The notes: generated from the letters alone by a model not told the origin. A stretch of 64,000 nt of DNA from Charina bottae (GCA_023362775.1 JALMGJ010000004.1:37836929-37900928), one strand, 5' to 3'. Counted from the first letter of the stretch, positions 35,310 through 49,500 are shown. Translations and numbers: made by a program.

Positions 35310-35424
35310 AAAAAACAATGCGAGGAGTTCACTTCCAGGTGTTGGTGTGAGCGGTGCGTCGAGCTGAGGCTCCTAGCCTTGATTCCGCGGGTTTTCCGTT
35401 TGCGGCGGTTTAAAAAGAAAAAAT
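35310..35424 (+). mobile_element. Candidate LINE 5' end at the edge of the satellite
   Basis: GAGGAGTTCACTTCCAGGTG, then GGTGTGAGCGGTGCGTCGAG and GGCTCCTAGCC resemble the first hundred bases of L1-class elements (gaggag...gtgagcgacgc...). It runs directly into the first satellite monomer through an A-rich link. The assignment is by resemblance only. Confidence 0.4.
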
Positions 35425-35619
35425 CAATTTGACCTGATTCGGTCCGGCCCATCCCGGGAGGTTTTCCTGACTCCGCGGTCAGGAAATTTTTGATTTTTGG
35501 GCCAAAAATTATGCCGTCCGAAATCAAGCATTCAAAAGTGCTTCTAAGCCTTAAATTAAACCCCGAATCTCATGGCGGACTTCGTTTTTCAATTTGACCT
35601 GATTCAGGCCGGCCCAGCC

Positions 35620-38092
35620 CGGGAGGTTTTCCTGACTCCGCGGTCAGGAAATTTTTGATTTTGGGGCCAAAAATTATGCCGTCCCAAATCAAGCATCCAA
35701 AAGTGCTTCTAAGCCTTAAATTCAACCCCGAATCTCATGGCGGACTTCGTTTTTCAATTTGACCTGATTCGGGCCGGCCCAGCCCGGGAGGTTTTCCTGA
35801 CTCCGCGGTCAGGAAATTTTTGATTTTTGGGCCAAAAATTATGCCGTCCCAAATCAAGCATCTAAAAGTGCTTCTAAACCTTAAATTCAACCCCGAAACT
35901 CATGGCGGACTTCGTTTTTCAATTTGACCTGATTCGGGCCGGCCCATCCCGGGAGGTTTTCCTGACTCCGCGGTCAGGAAATTTTTGATTTTTGGGCCAA
36001 AAATTATGCCGTCCCAAATCAAGCATCCAAAAGTGCTTCTAAGCCTTAAATTCAACCCCGAATCTCATGGCGGACTTCGTTTTTCAATTTGACCTGATTC
36101 GGGCCGGCCCAGCCCGGGAGGCTTTCCTGACTCCGAGGTCAGGAAATTTTTGATTTTTGGGCCAAAAATTATGCCGTCCCAAATCAAGCATCCAAAAGTG
36201 CTTCTAAGCCTTAAATTCAACCCCGAATCTCATGGCGGACTTCGTTTTTCAATTTGACCTGATTCGGGCCGGCCCATCCCGGGAGGTTTTCCTGACTCCG
36301 CGGTCAGGAAATTTTTGATTTTTGGGCCAAAAATTATGCCGTCCCAAATCAAGCATCCAAAAGTGCTTCTAAGCCTTAAATTCAACCCCGAATCTCATGG
36401 CGGACTTCGTTTTTCAATTTGACCTGATTCGGGCCGGCCCATCCCGGGAGGTTTTCCTGACTCCGCGGTCAGGAAATTTTTGATTTTTGGGCCAAAAATT
36501 ATGCCGTCCCAAATCAAGCATTCAAAAGTGCTTCTAAGCCTTAAATTCAACCCCGAATCTCATGGCGGACTTCGTTTTTCAATTTGACCTGATTCGGGCC
36601 GGCCCATCCCGGGAGGTTTTCCTGACTCCGCGGTCAGGAAATTTTTGATTTTTGGGCCAAAAATTATGCCGTCCCAAATCAAGCTTCCAAAAGTGCTTCT
36701 AAGCCTTAAATTCAACCCCGAATCTCATGGCGGACTTCGTTTTTCAATTTGACCTGATTCGGGCCGGCCCAGCCCAGGAGGTTTTCCTGACTCCGCGGTC
36801 AGGAAATTTTTGTTTTTTGGGCCAAAAAATATGCCGTCCCAAATCAAGCATCCAAAAGTGCTTCTAAGCCTTAAATTCAACCCCGAATCTCATGGCGGAC
36901 TTCGTTTTTCAATTTGACCTGATTCGGGCCGGCCCATCCCGGGAGGTTTTCCTGACTCCGCGGTCAGGAAATTTTTGATTTTTGGGCCAAAAATTATGCC
37001 GTCCGAAATCAAGCATACAAAAGTGCTTCTAAGCCTTAAATTCAACCCCGAATCTCATGGCGGACTTCGTTTTTCAATTTGACCTGATTCGGGCCGGCCC
37101 AGCCCGGGAGGCTTTCCTGACTCCGAGGTCAGGAAATTTTTGATTTTTGGGCCAAAAATTATGCCGTCCCAAATCAAGCATCCAAAAGTGCTTCTAAGCC
37201 TTAAATTCAACCCCGAATCTCATGGCGGACTTCGTTTTTCAATTTGACCTGATTCGGGCCGGCCCATCCCGGGAGGTTTTCCTGACTCCGCGGTCAGGAA
37301 ATTTTTGATTTTTGGGCCAAAAATTATGCCGTCCCAAATCAAGCATCCAAAAGTGCTTCTAAGCCTTAAATTCAACCCCGAATCTCATGGCGGACTTTGT
37401 TTTTCAATTTGACCTGATTCGGGCCGGCCCATCCCGGGAGGTTTTCCTGACTCCGCGGTCAGGAAATTTTTGATTTTTGGGCCAAAATTATGCCGTCCCA
37501 AATCAAGCATTCAAAAGAGCTTCTAAGCCTTAAATTCAACCCCGAATCTCATGGCGGATGTCGTTTTTCAATTTGACCTGATTCAGGCCGGCCCGGCCCG
37601 GGAGGTTTTCCTGACTCCGCGGTCAGGAAATTTTTGATTTTGGGGCCAAAAATTATGCCGTCCCAAATTAAGCATCCAAAAGTGCTTCTAAGCCTTAAAT
37701 TCAACCCCGAATCTCATGGCGGACTTCGTTTTTCAATTTGACCTGATTCGGGCCGGCCCATCCCGGGAGGTTTTCCTTACTCCGCGGTCAGGAAATTTTT
37801 GATTTTTGGGCCAAAAATTATGCCGTCCAAAATCAAGCATCCAAAGTGCTTCTAAGCCTTAAATTCAACCCCGAATCTCATGGCGGACTTCGTTTTTCAA
37901 TTTGACCTGATTCGGGCCGGCCCATCCCAGGAGGTTTTCCTGACTCCGCGGTCAGGAAATTTTTGGTTTTTGGGCCAAAAATTATGCCGTCCCAAATCAA
38001 GCATCCAAAAGTGCTTCTAAGCCTTAAATTCAACCCCGAATCTCATGGCGGACTTTGTTTTTCAATTTGACCTGATTCGGGCCGGCCCATCC
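35620..38092 (+). repeat. Satellite higher-order unit, 15 monomers, copy 1
   Basis: Private variants (CATCTAAAAGTG with GAAACTCATGG at 35,861, GCTTTCCTGACTCCGAGG at 36,121, AAGCTTCC at 36,681, the 2-base deletion at 37,481) recur exactly 2,473 bases later. The block is 15 monomers less the 2-base deletion. Confidence 0.9.
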
Positions 38093-40570
38093 CGGGAGGT
38101 TTTCCTGACTCCGCGGTCAGGAAATTTTTGATTTTGGGGCCAAAAATTATGCCGTCCCAAATCAAGCATCCAAAAGTGCTTCTAAGCCTTAAATTCAACC
38201 CCGAATCTCATGGCGGACTTCGTTTTTCAATTTGACCTGATTCGGGCCGGCCCAGCCCGGGAGGTTTTCCTGACTCCGCGGTCAGGAAATTTTTGATTTT
38301 TGGGCCAAAAATTATGCCGTCCCAAATCAAGCATCTAAAAGTGCTTCTAAACCTTAAATTCAACCCCGAAACTCATGGCGGACTTCGTTTTTCAATTTGA
38401 CCTGATTCGGGCCGGCCCATCCCGGGAGGTTTTCCTGACTCCGCGGTCAGGAAATTTTTGATTTTTGGGCCAAAAATTATGCCGTCCCAAATCAAGCATC
38501 CAAAAGTGCTTCTAAGCCTTAAATTCAACCCCGAATCTCATGGCGGACTTCGTTTTTCAATTTGACCTGATTCGGGCCGGCCCAGCCCGGGAGGCTTTCC
38601 TGACTCCGAGGTCAGGAAATTTTTGATTTTTGGGCCAAAAATTATGCCGTCCCAAATCAAGCATCCAAAAGTGCTTCTAAGCCTTAAATTCAACCCCGAA
38701 TCTCATGGCGGACTTCGTTTTTCAATTTGACCTGATTCGGGCCGGCCCATCCCGGGAGGTTTTCCTGACTCCGCGGTCAGGAAATTTTTGATTTTTGGGC
38801 CAAAAATTATGCCGTCCCAAATCAAGCATCCAAAAGTGCTTCTAAGCCTTAAATTCAACCCCGAATCTCATGGCGGACTTCGTTTTTCAATTTGACCTGA
38901 TTCGGGCCGGCCCATCCCGGGAGGTTTTCCTGACTCCGCGGTCAGGAAATTTTTGATTTTTGGGCCAAAAATTATGCCGTCCCAAATCAAGCATTCAAAA
39001 GTGCTTCTAAGCCTTAAATTCAACCCCGAATCTCATGGCGGACTTCGTTTTTCAATTTGACCTGATTCGGGCCGGCCCATCCCGGGAGGTTTTCCTGACT
39101 CCGCGGTCAGGAAATTTTTGATTTTTGGGCCAAAAATTATGCCGTCCCAAATCAAGCTTCCAAAAGTGCTTCTAAGCCTTAAATTCAACCCCGAATCTCA
39201 TGGCGGACTTCGTTTTTCAATTTGACCTGATTCGGGCCGGCCCAGCCCAGGAGGTTTTCCTGACTCCGCGGTCAGGAAATTTTTGTTTTTTGGGCCAAAA
39301 AATATGCCGTCCCAAATCAAGCATCCAAAAGTGCTTCTAAGCCTTAAATTCAACCCCGAATCTCATGGCGGACTTCGTTTTTCAATTTGACCTGATTCGG
39401 GCCGGCCCATCCCGGGAGGTTTTCCTGACTCCGCGGTCAGGAAATTTTTGATTTTTGGGCCAAAAATTATGCCGTCCGAAATCAAGCATACAAAAGTGCT
39501 TCTAAGCCTTAAATTCAACCCCGAATCTCATGGCGGACTTCGTTTTTCAATTTGACCTGATTCGGGCCGGCCCAGCCCGGGAGGCTTTCCTGACTCCGAG
39601 GTCAGGAAATTTTTGATTTTTGGGCCAAAAATTATGCCGTCCCAAATCAAGCATCCAAAAGTGCTTCTAAGCCTTAAATTCAACCCCGAATCTCATGGCG
39701 GACTTCGTTTTTCAATTTGACCTGATTCGGGCCGGCCCATCCCGGGAGGTTTTCCTGACTCCGCGGTCAGGAAATTTTTGATTTTTGGGCCAAAAATTAT
39801 GCCGTCCCAAATCAAGCATCCAAAAGTGCTTCTAAGCCTTAAATTCAACCCCGAATCTCATGGCGGACTTTGTTTTTCAATTTGACCTGATTCGGGCCGG
39901 CCCATCCCGGGAGGTTTTCCTGACTCCGCGGTCAGGAAATTTTTGATTTTTGGGCCAAAATTATGCCGTCCCAAATCAAGCATTCAAAAGAGCTTCTAAG
40001 CCTTAAATTCAACCCCGAATCTCATGGCGGATGTCGTTTTTCAATTTGACCTGATTCAGGCCGGCCCGGCCCGGGAGGTTTTCCTGACTCCGCGGTCAGG
40101 AAATTTTTGATTTTGGGGCCAAAAATTATGCCGTCCCAAATTAAGCATCCAAAAGTGCTTCTAAGCCTTAAATTCAACCCCGAATCTCATGGCGGACTTC
40201 GTTTTTCAATTTGACCTGATTCGGGCCGGCCCATCCCGGGAGGTTTTCCTTACTCCGCGGTCAGGAAATTTTTGATTTTTGGGCCAAAAATTATGCCGTC
40301 CAAAATCAAGCATCCAAAGTGCTTCTAAGCCTTAAATTCAACCCCGAATCTCATGGCGGACTTCGTTTTTCAATTTGACCTGATTCGGGCCGGCCCATCC
40401 CAGGAGGTTTTCCTGACTCCGCGGTCAGGAAATTTTTGGTTTTTGGGCCAAAAATTATGCCGTCCCAAATCAAGCATCCAAAAGTGCTTCTAAGCCTTAA
40501 ATTCAACCCCGAATCTCATGGCGGACTTTGTTTTTCAATTTGACCTGATTCGGGCCGGCCCATCCCGGGA
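38093..40570 (+). repeat. Satellite higher-order unit, 15 monomers, copy 2
   Basis: Carries the same private variants at 38,334, 38,594, 39,154 and 39,954, each 2,473 bases from copy 1. The match ends near 40,570, where a 4-monomer (660-base) register takes over. Confidence 0.9.
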
Positions 40571-43500
40571 GGTTTTCCTGACTCCGCGGTCAGGAAATTT
40601 TTGATTTTTGGGCCAAAAATTATGCCGTCCCAAATCAAGCATTCAAAAGTGCTTCTAAGCCTGAAATTCAACCCCGAATCTCATGGCGGATGTCGTTTTT
40701 CAATTTGACCTGATTCAGGCCGGCCCAGCCCGGGAGGTTTTCCTGACTCCGCGGTCAGGAAATTTTTGATTTTGGGGCCAAAAATTATGCCGTCCCAAAT
40801 TAAGCATCCAAAAGTGCTTCTAAGCCTTAAATTCAACCCCGAATCTCATGGCGGACTTCGTTTTTCAATTTGACCTGATTCGGGCCGGCCCATCCCGGGA
40901 GGTTTTCCTGACTCCGCGGTCAGGAAATTTTTGATTTTTGGGCCAAAAATTATGCCGTCCAAAATCAAGCATCCAAAGTGCTTCTAAGCCTTAAATTCAA
41001 CCCCGAATCTCATGGCGGACTTCGTTTTTCAATTTGACCTGATTCGGGCCGGCCCATCCCAGGAGGTTTTCCTGACTCCGCGGTCAGGAAATTTTTGGTT
41101 TTTGGGCCAAAAATTATGCCGTCCCAAATCAAGCATCCAAAAGTGCTTCTAAGCCTTAAATTCAACCCCGAATCTCATGGCGGACTTCGTTTTTCAATTT
41201 GACCTGATTCGGGCCGGCCCAGCCCGGTAGGTTTTCCTGACTCCGCGGTCAGGAAATTTTTGATTTTTGGGCCAAAAATTATGCCGTCCCAAATCAAGCA
41301 TCCAAAAGTGCTTCTAAGCCTTAAATTCAACCCCGAATCTCATGGCGGACTTTGTTTTTCAATTTGACCTGATTCGGGCCGGCCCATCCCGGGAGGTTTT
41401 CCTGACTCCGCGGTCAGGAAATTTTTGATTTTTGGGCCAAAGATTATGCCGTCCCAAATCAAGCATCCAAAAGTGCTTCTAAGCCTTAAATTCAACCCCG
41501 AATCTCATGGCGGACTTCGTTTTTCAATTTGACCTGATTCGGGCCGGCCCAGCCCGGGAGGTTTTCCTGACTCCGCGGTCAGGAAATTTTTGTTTTTTGG
41601 GCCAAAAAATATGCCGTCCCAAATCAAGCATCCAAAAGTGCTTCTAAGCCTTAAATTCAACCCCGAATCTCATGGCGGACTTCGTTTTTCAATTTGACCT
41701 GATTCGGGCCGGCCCAGCCCGGGAGGTTTTCCTGACTCTGCCGTCAGGAAATTTTTGATTTTTGGGCCAAAAATTATGCCGTCCCAAATCAAGCATCCAA
41801 AAGTGCTTCTAAGCCTTAAATTCAACCCCGAATCTCATGGCGGACTTCGTTTTTCAATTTGACCTGATTCGGGCCGGCCCATCCCAGGAGGTTTTCCTTA
41901 CTCCGCGGTCAGGAAATTTTTGATTTTTGGGCCAAAAATTATGCCGTCCCAAATCAAGCATCCAAAAGTGCTTCTAAGCCTTAAATTCAACCCCGAATCT
42001 CATGGCGGACTTCGTTTTTCAATTTGACCTGATTCGGGCCGGCCCATCCCGGGAGGTTTTCCTTACTCCGCGGTCAGGAAATTTTTGATTTTTGGGCCAA
42101 AAATTATGCCGTCCAAAATCAAGCATCCAAAGTGCTTCTAAGCCTTAAATTCAACCCCGAATCTCATGGCGGACTTCGTTTTTCAATTTGACCTGATTCG
42201 GGCCGGCCCATCCCAGGAGGTTTTCCTGACTCCGCGGTCAGGAAATTTTTGGTTTTTGGGCCAAAAATTATGCCGTCCCAAATCAAGCATCCAAAAGTGC
42301 TTCTAAGCCTTAAATTCAACCCCGAATCTCATGGCGGACTTTGTTTTTCAATTTGACCTGATTCGGGCCGGCCCATCCCGGGAGGTTTTCCTGACTCCGC
42401 GGTCAGGAAATTTTTGATTTTTGGGCCAAAAATTATGCCGTCCCAAATCAAGCATTCAAAAGTGCTTCTAAGCCTGAAATTCAACCCCGAATCTCATGGC
42501 GGATGTCGTTTTTCAATTTGACCTGATTCAGGCCGGCCCAGCCCGGGAGGTTTTCCTGACTCCGCGGTCAGGAAATTTTTGATTTTGGGGCCAAAAATTA
42601 TGCCGTCCCAAATTAAGCATCCAAAAGTGCTTCTAAGCCTTAAATTCAACCCCGAATCTCATGGCGGACTTCGTTTTTCAATTTGACCTGATTCGGGCCG
42701 GCCCAGCCCGGGAGGTTTTCCTGACTCCGCGGTCAGGAAATTTTTGATTTTTGGGCCAAAAATTATGCCGTCCAAAATCAAGCATCCAAAGTGCTTCTAA
42801 GCCTTAAATTCAACCCCGAATCTCATGGCGGACTTCGTTTTTCAATTTGACCTGATTCGGGCCGGCCCATCCCAGGAGGTTTTCCTGACTCCGCGGTCAG
42901 GAAATTTTTGGTTTTTGGGCCAAAAATTATGCCGTCCCAAATCAAGCATCCAAAAGTGCTTCTAAGCCTTAAATTCAACCCCGAATCTCATGGCGGACTT
43001 TGTTTTTCAATTTGACCTGATTCGGGCCGGCCCAGCCCGGGAGGTTTTCCTGACTCCGCGGTCAGGAAATTTTTGATTTTTGGGCCAAAAATTATGCCGT
43101 CCCAAATCAAGCATCCAAAAGTGCTTCTAAGCCTTAAATTCAACCCCGAATCTCATGGCGGACTTCGTTTTTCAATTTGACCTGATTCGGGCCGGCCCAG
43201 CCCGGGAGGTTTTCCTGACTCCATGGTCAGGAAATTTTTGATTTTTGGGCCAAAAATTATGCCGTCCCAAATCAAGCATCCAAAAGTGCTTCTAAGCCTT
43301 AAATTCAACCCCGAATCTCATGGCGGACTTCGTTTTTCAATTTGACCTGATTCGGGCCGGCCCAGCCCGGGAGGTTTTCCTGACTCCGCGGTCAGGAAAT
43401 TTTTGATTTTTGGGCCAAAAATTATGCCGTCCCAAATCAAGCATCCAAAAGTGCCTCTAAGCCTTAAATTCAACCCTGAATCTCATGGCGGACTTCGTTT

Positions 43501-46500
43501 TTCAATTTGACCTGATTCGGGCCGGCCCAGCCCGGGGGGTTTTCCTGACTCCGCGGTCAGGAAATTTTTGATTTTTGGGCCAAAAATTATGCCGTCCCAA
43601 ATCAAGCATCCAAAAGTGCTTCTAAGCCTTAAATTCAACCCCGAATCTCATGGCGGACTTCGTTTTTCAATTTGACCTGATTCGGGCCGGCCCAGCCCGG
43701 GAGGTTTTCCTGACTCTGCCGTCAGGAAATTTTTGATTTTTGGGCCAAAAATTATGCCGTCCCAAATCAAGCATCCAAAAGTGCTTCTCAGCCTTAAATT
43801 CAACCCCGAATCTCATGGCGGACTTCGTTTTTCAATTTGACCTGATTCGGGCTGGCCCAGCCCGGGAGGTTTTCCTGACTCCGCGGTCAGGAAATTTTTG
43901 ATTTTTGGGCCAAAAATTATGCCGTCCCAAATCAAGCATCCAAAAGTGCTTCTAAGCCTTAAATTCAACCCCGAATCTCATGGCGGACTTCGTTTTTCAA
44001 TTTGACCTGATTCGGGCCGGCCCAGCCCGGGAGGTTTTCCTGACTCCGCGGTCAGGAAATTTTTGATTTTTGGGCCAAAAATTATGCCGTCCCAAATCAA
44101 GCATCCAAAAGTGCCTCTAAGCCTTAAATTCAACCCTGAATCTCATGGCAGACTTCGTTTTTCAATTTGACCTGATTCGGGCCGGCCCAGCCAGGGGGGT
44201 TTTCCTGACTCCGCGGTCAGGAAATTTTTGATTTTTGGGCCAAAAATTATGCCGTCCCAAATCAAGCATCCAAAAGTGCTTCTAAGCCTTAAATTCAACC
44301 CCGAATCTCATGGCGGACTTCGTTTTTCAATTTGACCTGATTCGGGCCGGCCCAGCCCGGGAGGTTTTCCTGACACTGCCGTCAGGAAATTTTTGATTTT
44401 TGGGCCAAAAATTATGCCGTCCCAAATCAAGCATCCAAAAGTGCTTCTCAGCCTTAAATTCAACCCCGAATTTCATGGCGGACTTCGTTTTTCAATTTGA
44501 CCTGATTCGGGCTGGCCCAGCCCGGGAGGTTTTCCTGACTCCGCGGTCAGGAAATTTTTGATTTTTGGGCCAAAAATTATGCCGTCCCAAATCAAGCATC
44601 CAAAAGTGCTTCTAAGCCTTAAATTCAACCCCGAATCTCATGGCGGACTTCGTTTTTCAATTTGACCTGATTCGGGCCGGCCCAGCCCGGGAGGTTTTCC
44701 TGACTCCATGGTCAGGAAATTTTTGATTTTTGGGCCAAAAATTATGCCGTCCCAAATCAAGCATCCAAAAGTGCTTCTAAGCCTTAAATTCAACCCCGAA
44801 TCTCATGGCGGACTTCGTTTTTCAATTTGACCTGATTCGGGCCGGCCCAGCCCGGGAGGTTTTCCTGACTCCGCGGTCAGGAAATTTTTGATTTTTGGGC
44901 CAAAAATTATGCCGTCCCAAATCAAGCATCCAAAAGTGCCTCTAAGCCTTAAATTCAACCCCGAATCTCATGGCGGACTTCGTTTTTCAATTTGACCTGA
45001 TTCGGGCCGGCCCAGCCCGGGAGGTTTTCCTGACTCCGCGGTCAGGAAATTTTTGATTTTTGGGCCAAAAATTATGCCGTCCCAAATCAAGCATCCAAAA
45101 GTGCTTCTAAGCCTTAAATTCAACCCCGAATCTCATGGCGGACTTCGTTTTTCAATTTGACCTGATTCGGGCCGGCCCAGCCCGGGAGGTTTTCCTGACT
45201 CTGCCGTCAGGAAATTTTTGATTTTTGGGCCAAAAATTATGCCGTCCCAAATCAAGCATCCAAAAGTGCTTCTCAGCCTTAAATTCAACCCCGAATCTCA
45301 TGGCGGACTTCGTTTTTCAATTTGACCTGATTCGGGCTGGCCCAGCCCGGGAGGTTTTCCTTACTCCGCGGTCAGGAAATTTTTGATTTTTGGGCCAAAA
45401 ATTATGCCGTCCCAAATCAAGCATCCAAAAGTGCTTCTAAGCCTTAAATTCAACCCCGAATCTCATGGCGGACTTCGTTTTTCAATTTGACCTGATTCGG
45501 GCCGGCCCAGCCCGGGAGGTTTTCCTGACTCCGCGGTCAGGAAATTTTTGATTTTTGGGCCAAAAATTATGCCGTCCCAAATCAAGCATCCAAAAGTGCC
45601 TCTAAGCCTTAAATTCAACCCTGAATCTCATGGCAGACTTCGTTTTTCAATTTGACCTGATTCGGGCCGGCCCAGCCCGGGGGGTTTTCCTGACTCCGCG
45701 GTCAGGAAATTTTTGATTTTTGGGCCAAAAATTATGCCGTCCCAAATCAAGCATCCAAAAGTGCTTCTCAGCCTTAAATTCAACCCCGAATCTCATGGCG
45801 GACTTCGTTTTTCAATTTGACCTGATTCGGGCCGGCCCAGCCCGGGAGGTTTTCCTGACTCCGCGGTCAGGAAATTTTTGATTTTTGGGCCAAAAATTAT
45901 GCCGTCCCAAATCAAGCATCCAAAAGTGCTTCTAAGCCTTAAATTCAACCCCGAATCTCATGGCGGACTTTGTTTTTCAATTTGACCTGATTCGGGCCGG
46001 CCCAGCCCGGGAGGTTTTCCTGACTCTGCCGTCAGGAAATTTTTGATTTTTGGGCCAAAAATTATGCCATCCCAAATCAAGCATCCAAAAGTGCTTCTCA
46101 GCCTTAAATTCAACCCCGAATCTCATGGCGGACTTCGTTTTTCAATTTGACCTGATTCGGGCCGGCCCAGCCCGGGAGGTTTTCCTGACTCCGCGGTCAG
46201 GAAATTTTTGATTTTTGGGCCAAAAATTATGCCGTCCCAAATCAAGCATCCAAAAGTGCCTCTAAGCCTTAAATTCAACCCTGAATCTCATGGCGGACTT
46301 CGTTTTTCCATTTGACCTGATTCGGGCCGGCCCAGCCTTGGGGGTTTTCCTGACTCCGCGGTCAGGAAATTTTTGATTTTTGGGCCAAAAATTATGCCGT
46401 CCCAAATCAAGCATCCAAAAGTGCTTCTAAGCCTTAAATTCAACCCCGAATCTCATGGCGGACTTCGTTTTTCAATTTGACCTGATTCGGGCCGGCCCAG

Positions 46501-49500
46501 CCCGGGAGGTTTTCCTGACTCTGCCGTCAGGAAATTTTTGATTTTTGGGCCAAAAATTATGCCGTCCCAAATCAAGCATCCAAAAGTGCTTCTCAGCCTT
46601 AAATTCAACCCCGAATCTCATGGCGGACTTCGTTTTTCAATTTGACCTGATTCGGGCCGGCCCAGCCCGGGAGGTTTTCCTGACTCCGCGGTCAGGAAAT
46701 TTTTGATTTTTGGGCCAAAAATTATGCCGTCCCAAATCAAGCATCCAAAAGTGCTTCTAAGCCTTAAATTCAACCCCGAATCTCATGGCGGACTTCGTTT
46801 TTCAATTTGACCTGATTCGGGCCGGCCCAGCCCGGGAGGTTTTCCTGACTCCGCGGTCAGGAAATTTTTGATTTTTGGGCCAAAAATTATGCCGTCCCAA
46901 ATCAAGCATCCAAAAGTGCCTCTAAGCCTTAAATTCAACCCTGAATCTCATGGCGGACTTCGTTTTTCAATTTGACCTGATTCGGGCCGGCCCAGCCCGG
47001 GAGGTTTTCCTGACTCTGCCGTCAGGAAATTTTTGATTTTTGGGCCAAAAATTATGCCGTCCCAAATCAAGCATCCAAAAGTGCTTCTCAGCCTTAAATT
47101 CAACCCCGAATCTCATGGCGGACTTCGTTTTTCAATTTGACCTGATTCGGGCCGGCCCAGCCCGGGAGGTTTTCCTGACTCCGCGGTCAGGAAATTTTTG
47201 ATTTTTGGGCCAAAAATTATGCCGTCCCAAATCAAGCATCCAAAAGTGCCTCTAAGCCTTAAATTCAACCCTGAATCTCATGGCGGACTTCGTTTTTCAA
47301 TTTGACCTGATTCGGGCCGGCCCAGCCCGGGGGGTTTTCCTGACTCCGCGGTCAGGAAATTTTTGATTTTTGGGCCAAAAATTATGCCGTCCCAAATCAA
47401 GCATCCAAAAGTGCTTCTAAGCCTTAAATTCAACCCCGAATCTCATGGCGGACTTCGTTTTTCAATTTGACCTGATTCGGGCCGGCCCAGCCCGGGAGGT
47501 TTTCCTGACTCTGCCGTCAGGAAATTTTTGATTTTTGGGCCAAAAATTATGCCGTCCCAAATCAAGCATCCAAAAGTGCTTCTCAGCCTTAAATTCAACC
47601 CCGAATCTCATGGCGGACTTCGTTTTTCAATTTGACCTGATTCGGGCCGGCCCAGCCCGGGAGGTTTTCCTGACTCCGCGGTCAGGAAATTTTTGATTTT
47701 TGGGCCAAAAATTATGCCGTCCCAAATCAAGCATCCAAAAGTGCTTCTAAGCCTTAAATTCAACCCCGAATCTCATGGCGGACTTCGTTTTTCAATTTGA
47801 CCTGATTCGGGCCGGCCCAGCCCGGGAGGTTTTCCTGACTCCATGGTCAGGAAATTTTTGATTTTTGGGCCAAAAATTATGCCGTCCCAAATCAAGCATC
47901 CAAAAGTGCTTCTAAGCCTTAAATTCAACCCCGAATCTCATGGCGGACTTCGTTTTTCAATTTGACCTGATTCGGGCTGGCCCAGCCCGGGAGGTTTTCC
48001 TGACTCCGCGGTCAGGAAATTTTTGATTTTTGGGCCAAAAATTATGCCGTCCCAAATCAAGCATCCAAAAGTGCTTCTAAGCCTTAAATTCAACCCCGAA
48101 TCTCATGGCGGACTTCGTTTTTCAATTTGACCTGATTCGGGCCGGCCCAGCCCGGGAGGTTTTCCTGACTCCGCGGTCAGGAAATTTTTGATTTTTGGGC
48201 CAAAAATTATGCCGTCCCAAATCAAGCATCCAAAAGTGCCTCTAAGCCTTAAATTCAACCCTGAATCTCATGGCAGACTTCGTTTTTCAATTTGACCTGA
48301 TTCGGGCCGGCCCAGCCCGGGGGGTTTTCCTGACTCCGCGGTCAGGAAATTTTTGATTTTTGGGCCAAAAATTATGCCGTCCCAAATCAAGCATCCAAAA
48401 GTGCTTCTCAGCCTTAAATTCAACCCCGAATCTCATGGCGGACTTCGTTTTTCAATTTGACCTGATTCGGGCCGGCCCAGCCCGGGAGGTTTTCCTGACT
48501 CCGCGGTCAGGAAATTTTTGATTTTTGGGCCAAAAATTATGCCGTCCCAAATCAAGCATCCAAAAGTGCTTCTAAGCCTTAAATTCAACCCCGAATCTCA
48601 TGGCGGACTTCGTTTTTCAATTTGACCTGATTCGGGCCGGCCCAGCCCGGGAGGTTTTCCTGACTCCGCGGTCAGGAAATTTTTGATTTTTGGGCCAAAA
48701 ATTATGCCGTCCCAAATCAAGCATCCAAAAGTGCCTCTAAGCCTTAAATTCAACCCTGAATCTCATGGCGGACTTCGTTTTTCAATTTGACCTGATTCGG
48801 GCCGGCCCAGCCCGGGAGGTTTTCCTGACTCTGCCGTCAGGAAATTTTTGATTTTTGGGCCAAAAATTATGCCGTCCCAAATCAAGCATCCAAAAGTGCT
48901 TCTCAGCCTTAAATTCAACCCCGAATCTCATGGCGGACTTCGTTTTTCAATTTGACCTGATTCGGGCCGGCCCAGCCCGGGAGGTTTTCCTGACTCCGCG
49001 GTCAGGAAATTTTTGATTTTTGGGCCAAAAATTATGCCGTCCCAAATCAAGCATCCAAAAGTGCCTCTAAGCCTTAAATTCAACCCTGAATCTCATGGCG
49101 GACTTCGTTTTTCAATTTGACCTGATTCGGGCCGGCCCAGCCCGGGGGGTTTTCCTGACTCCGCGGTCAGGAAATTTTTGATTTTTGGGCCAAAAATTAT
49201 GCCGTCCCAAATCAAGCATCCAAAAGTGCTTCTAAGCCTTAAATTCAACCCCGAATCTCATGGCGGACTTCGTTTTTCAATTTGACCTGATTCGGGCCGG
49301 CCCAGCCCGGGAGGTTTTCCTGACTCCGCGGTCAGGAAATTTTTGATTTTTGGGCCAAAAATTATGCCGTCCCAAATCAAGCATCCAAAAGTGCTTCTCA
49401 GCCTTAAATTCAACCCCGAATCTCATGGCGGACTTCGTTTTTCAATTTGACCTGATTCGGGCCGGCCCAGCCCGGGAGGTTTTCCTGACTCTGCCGTCAG

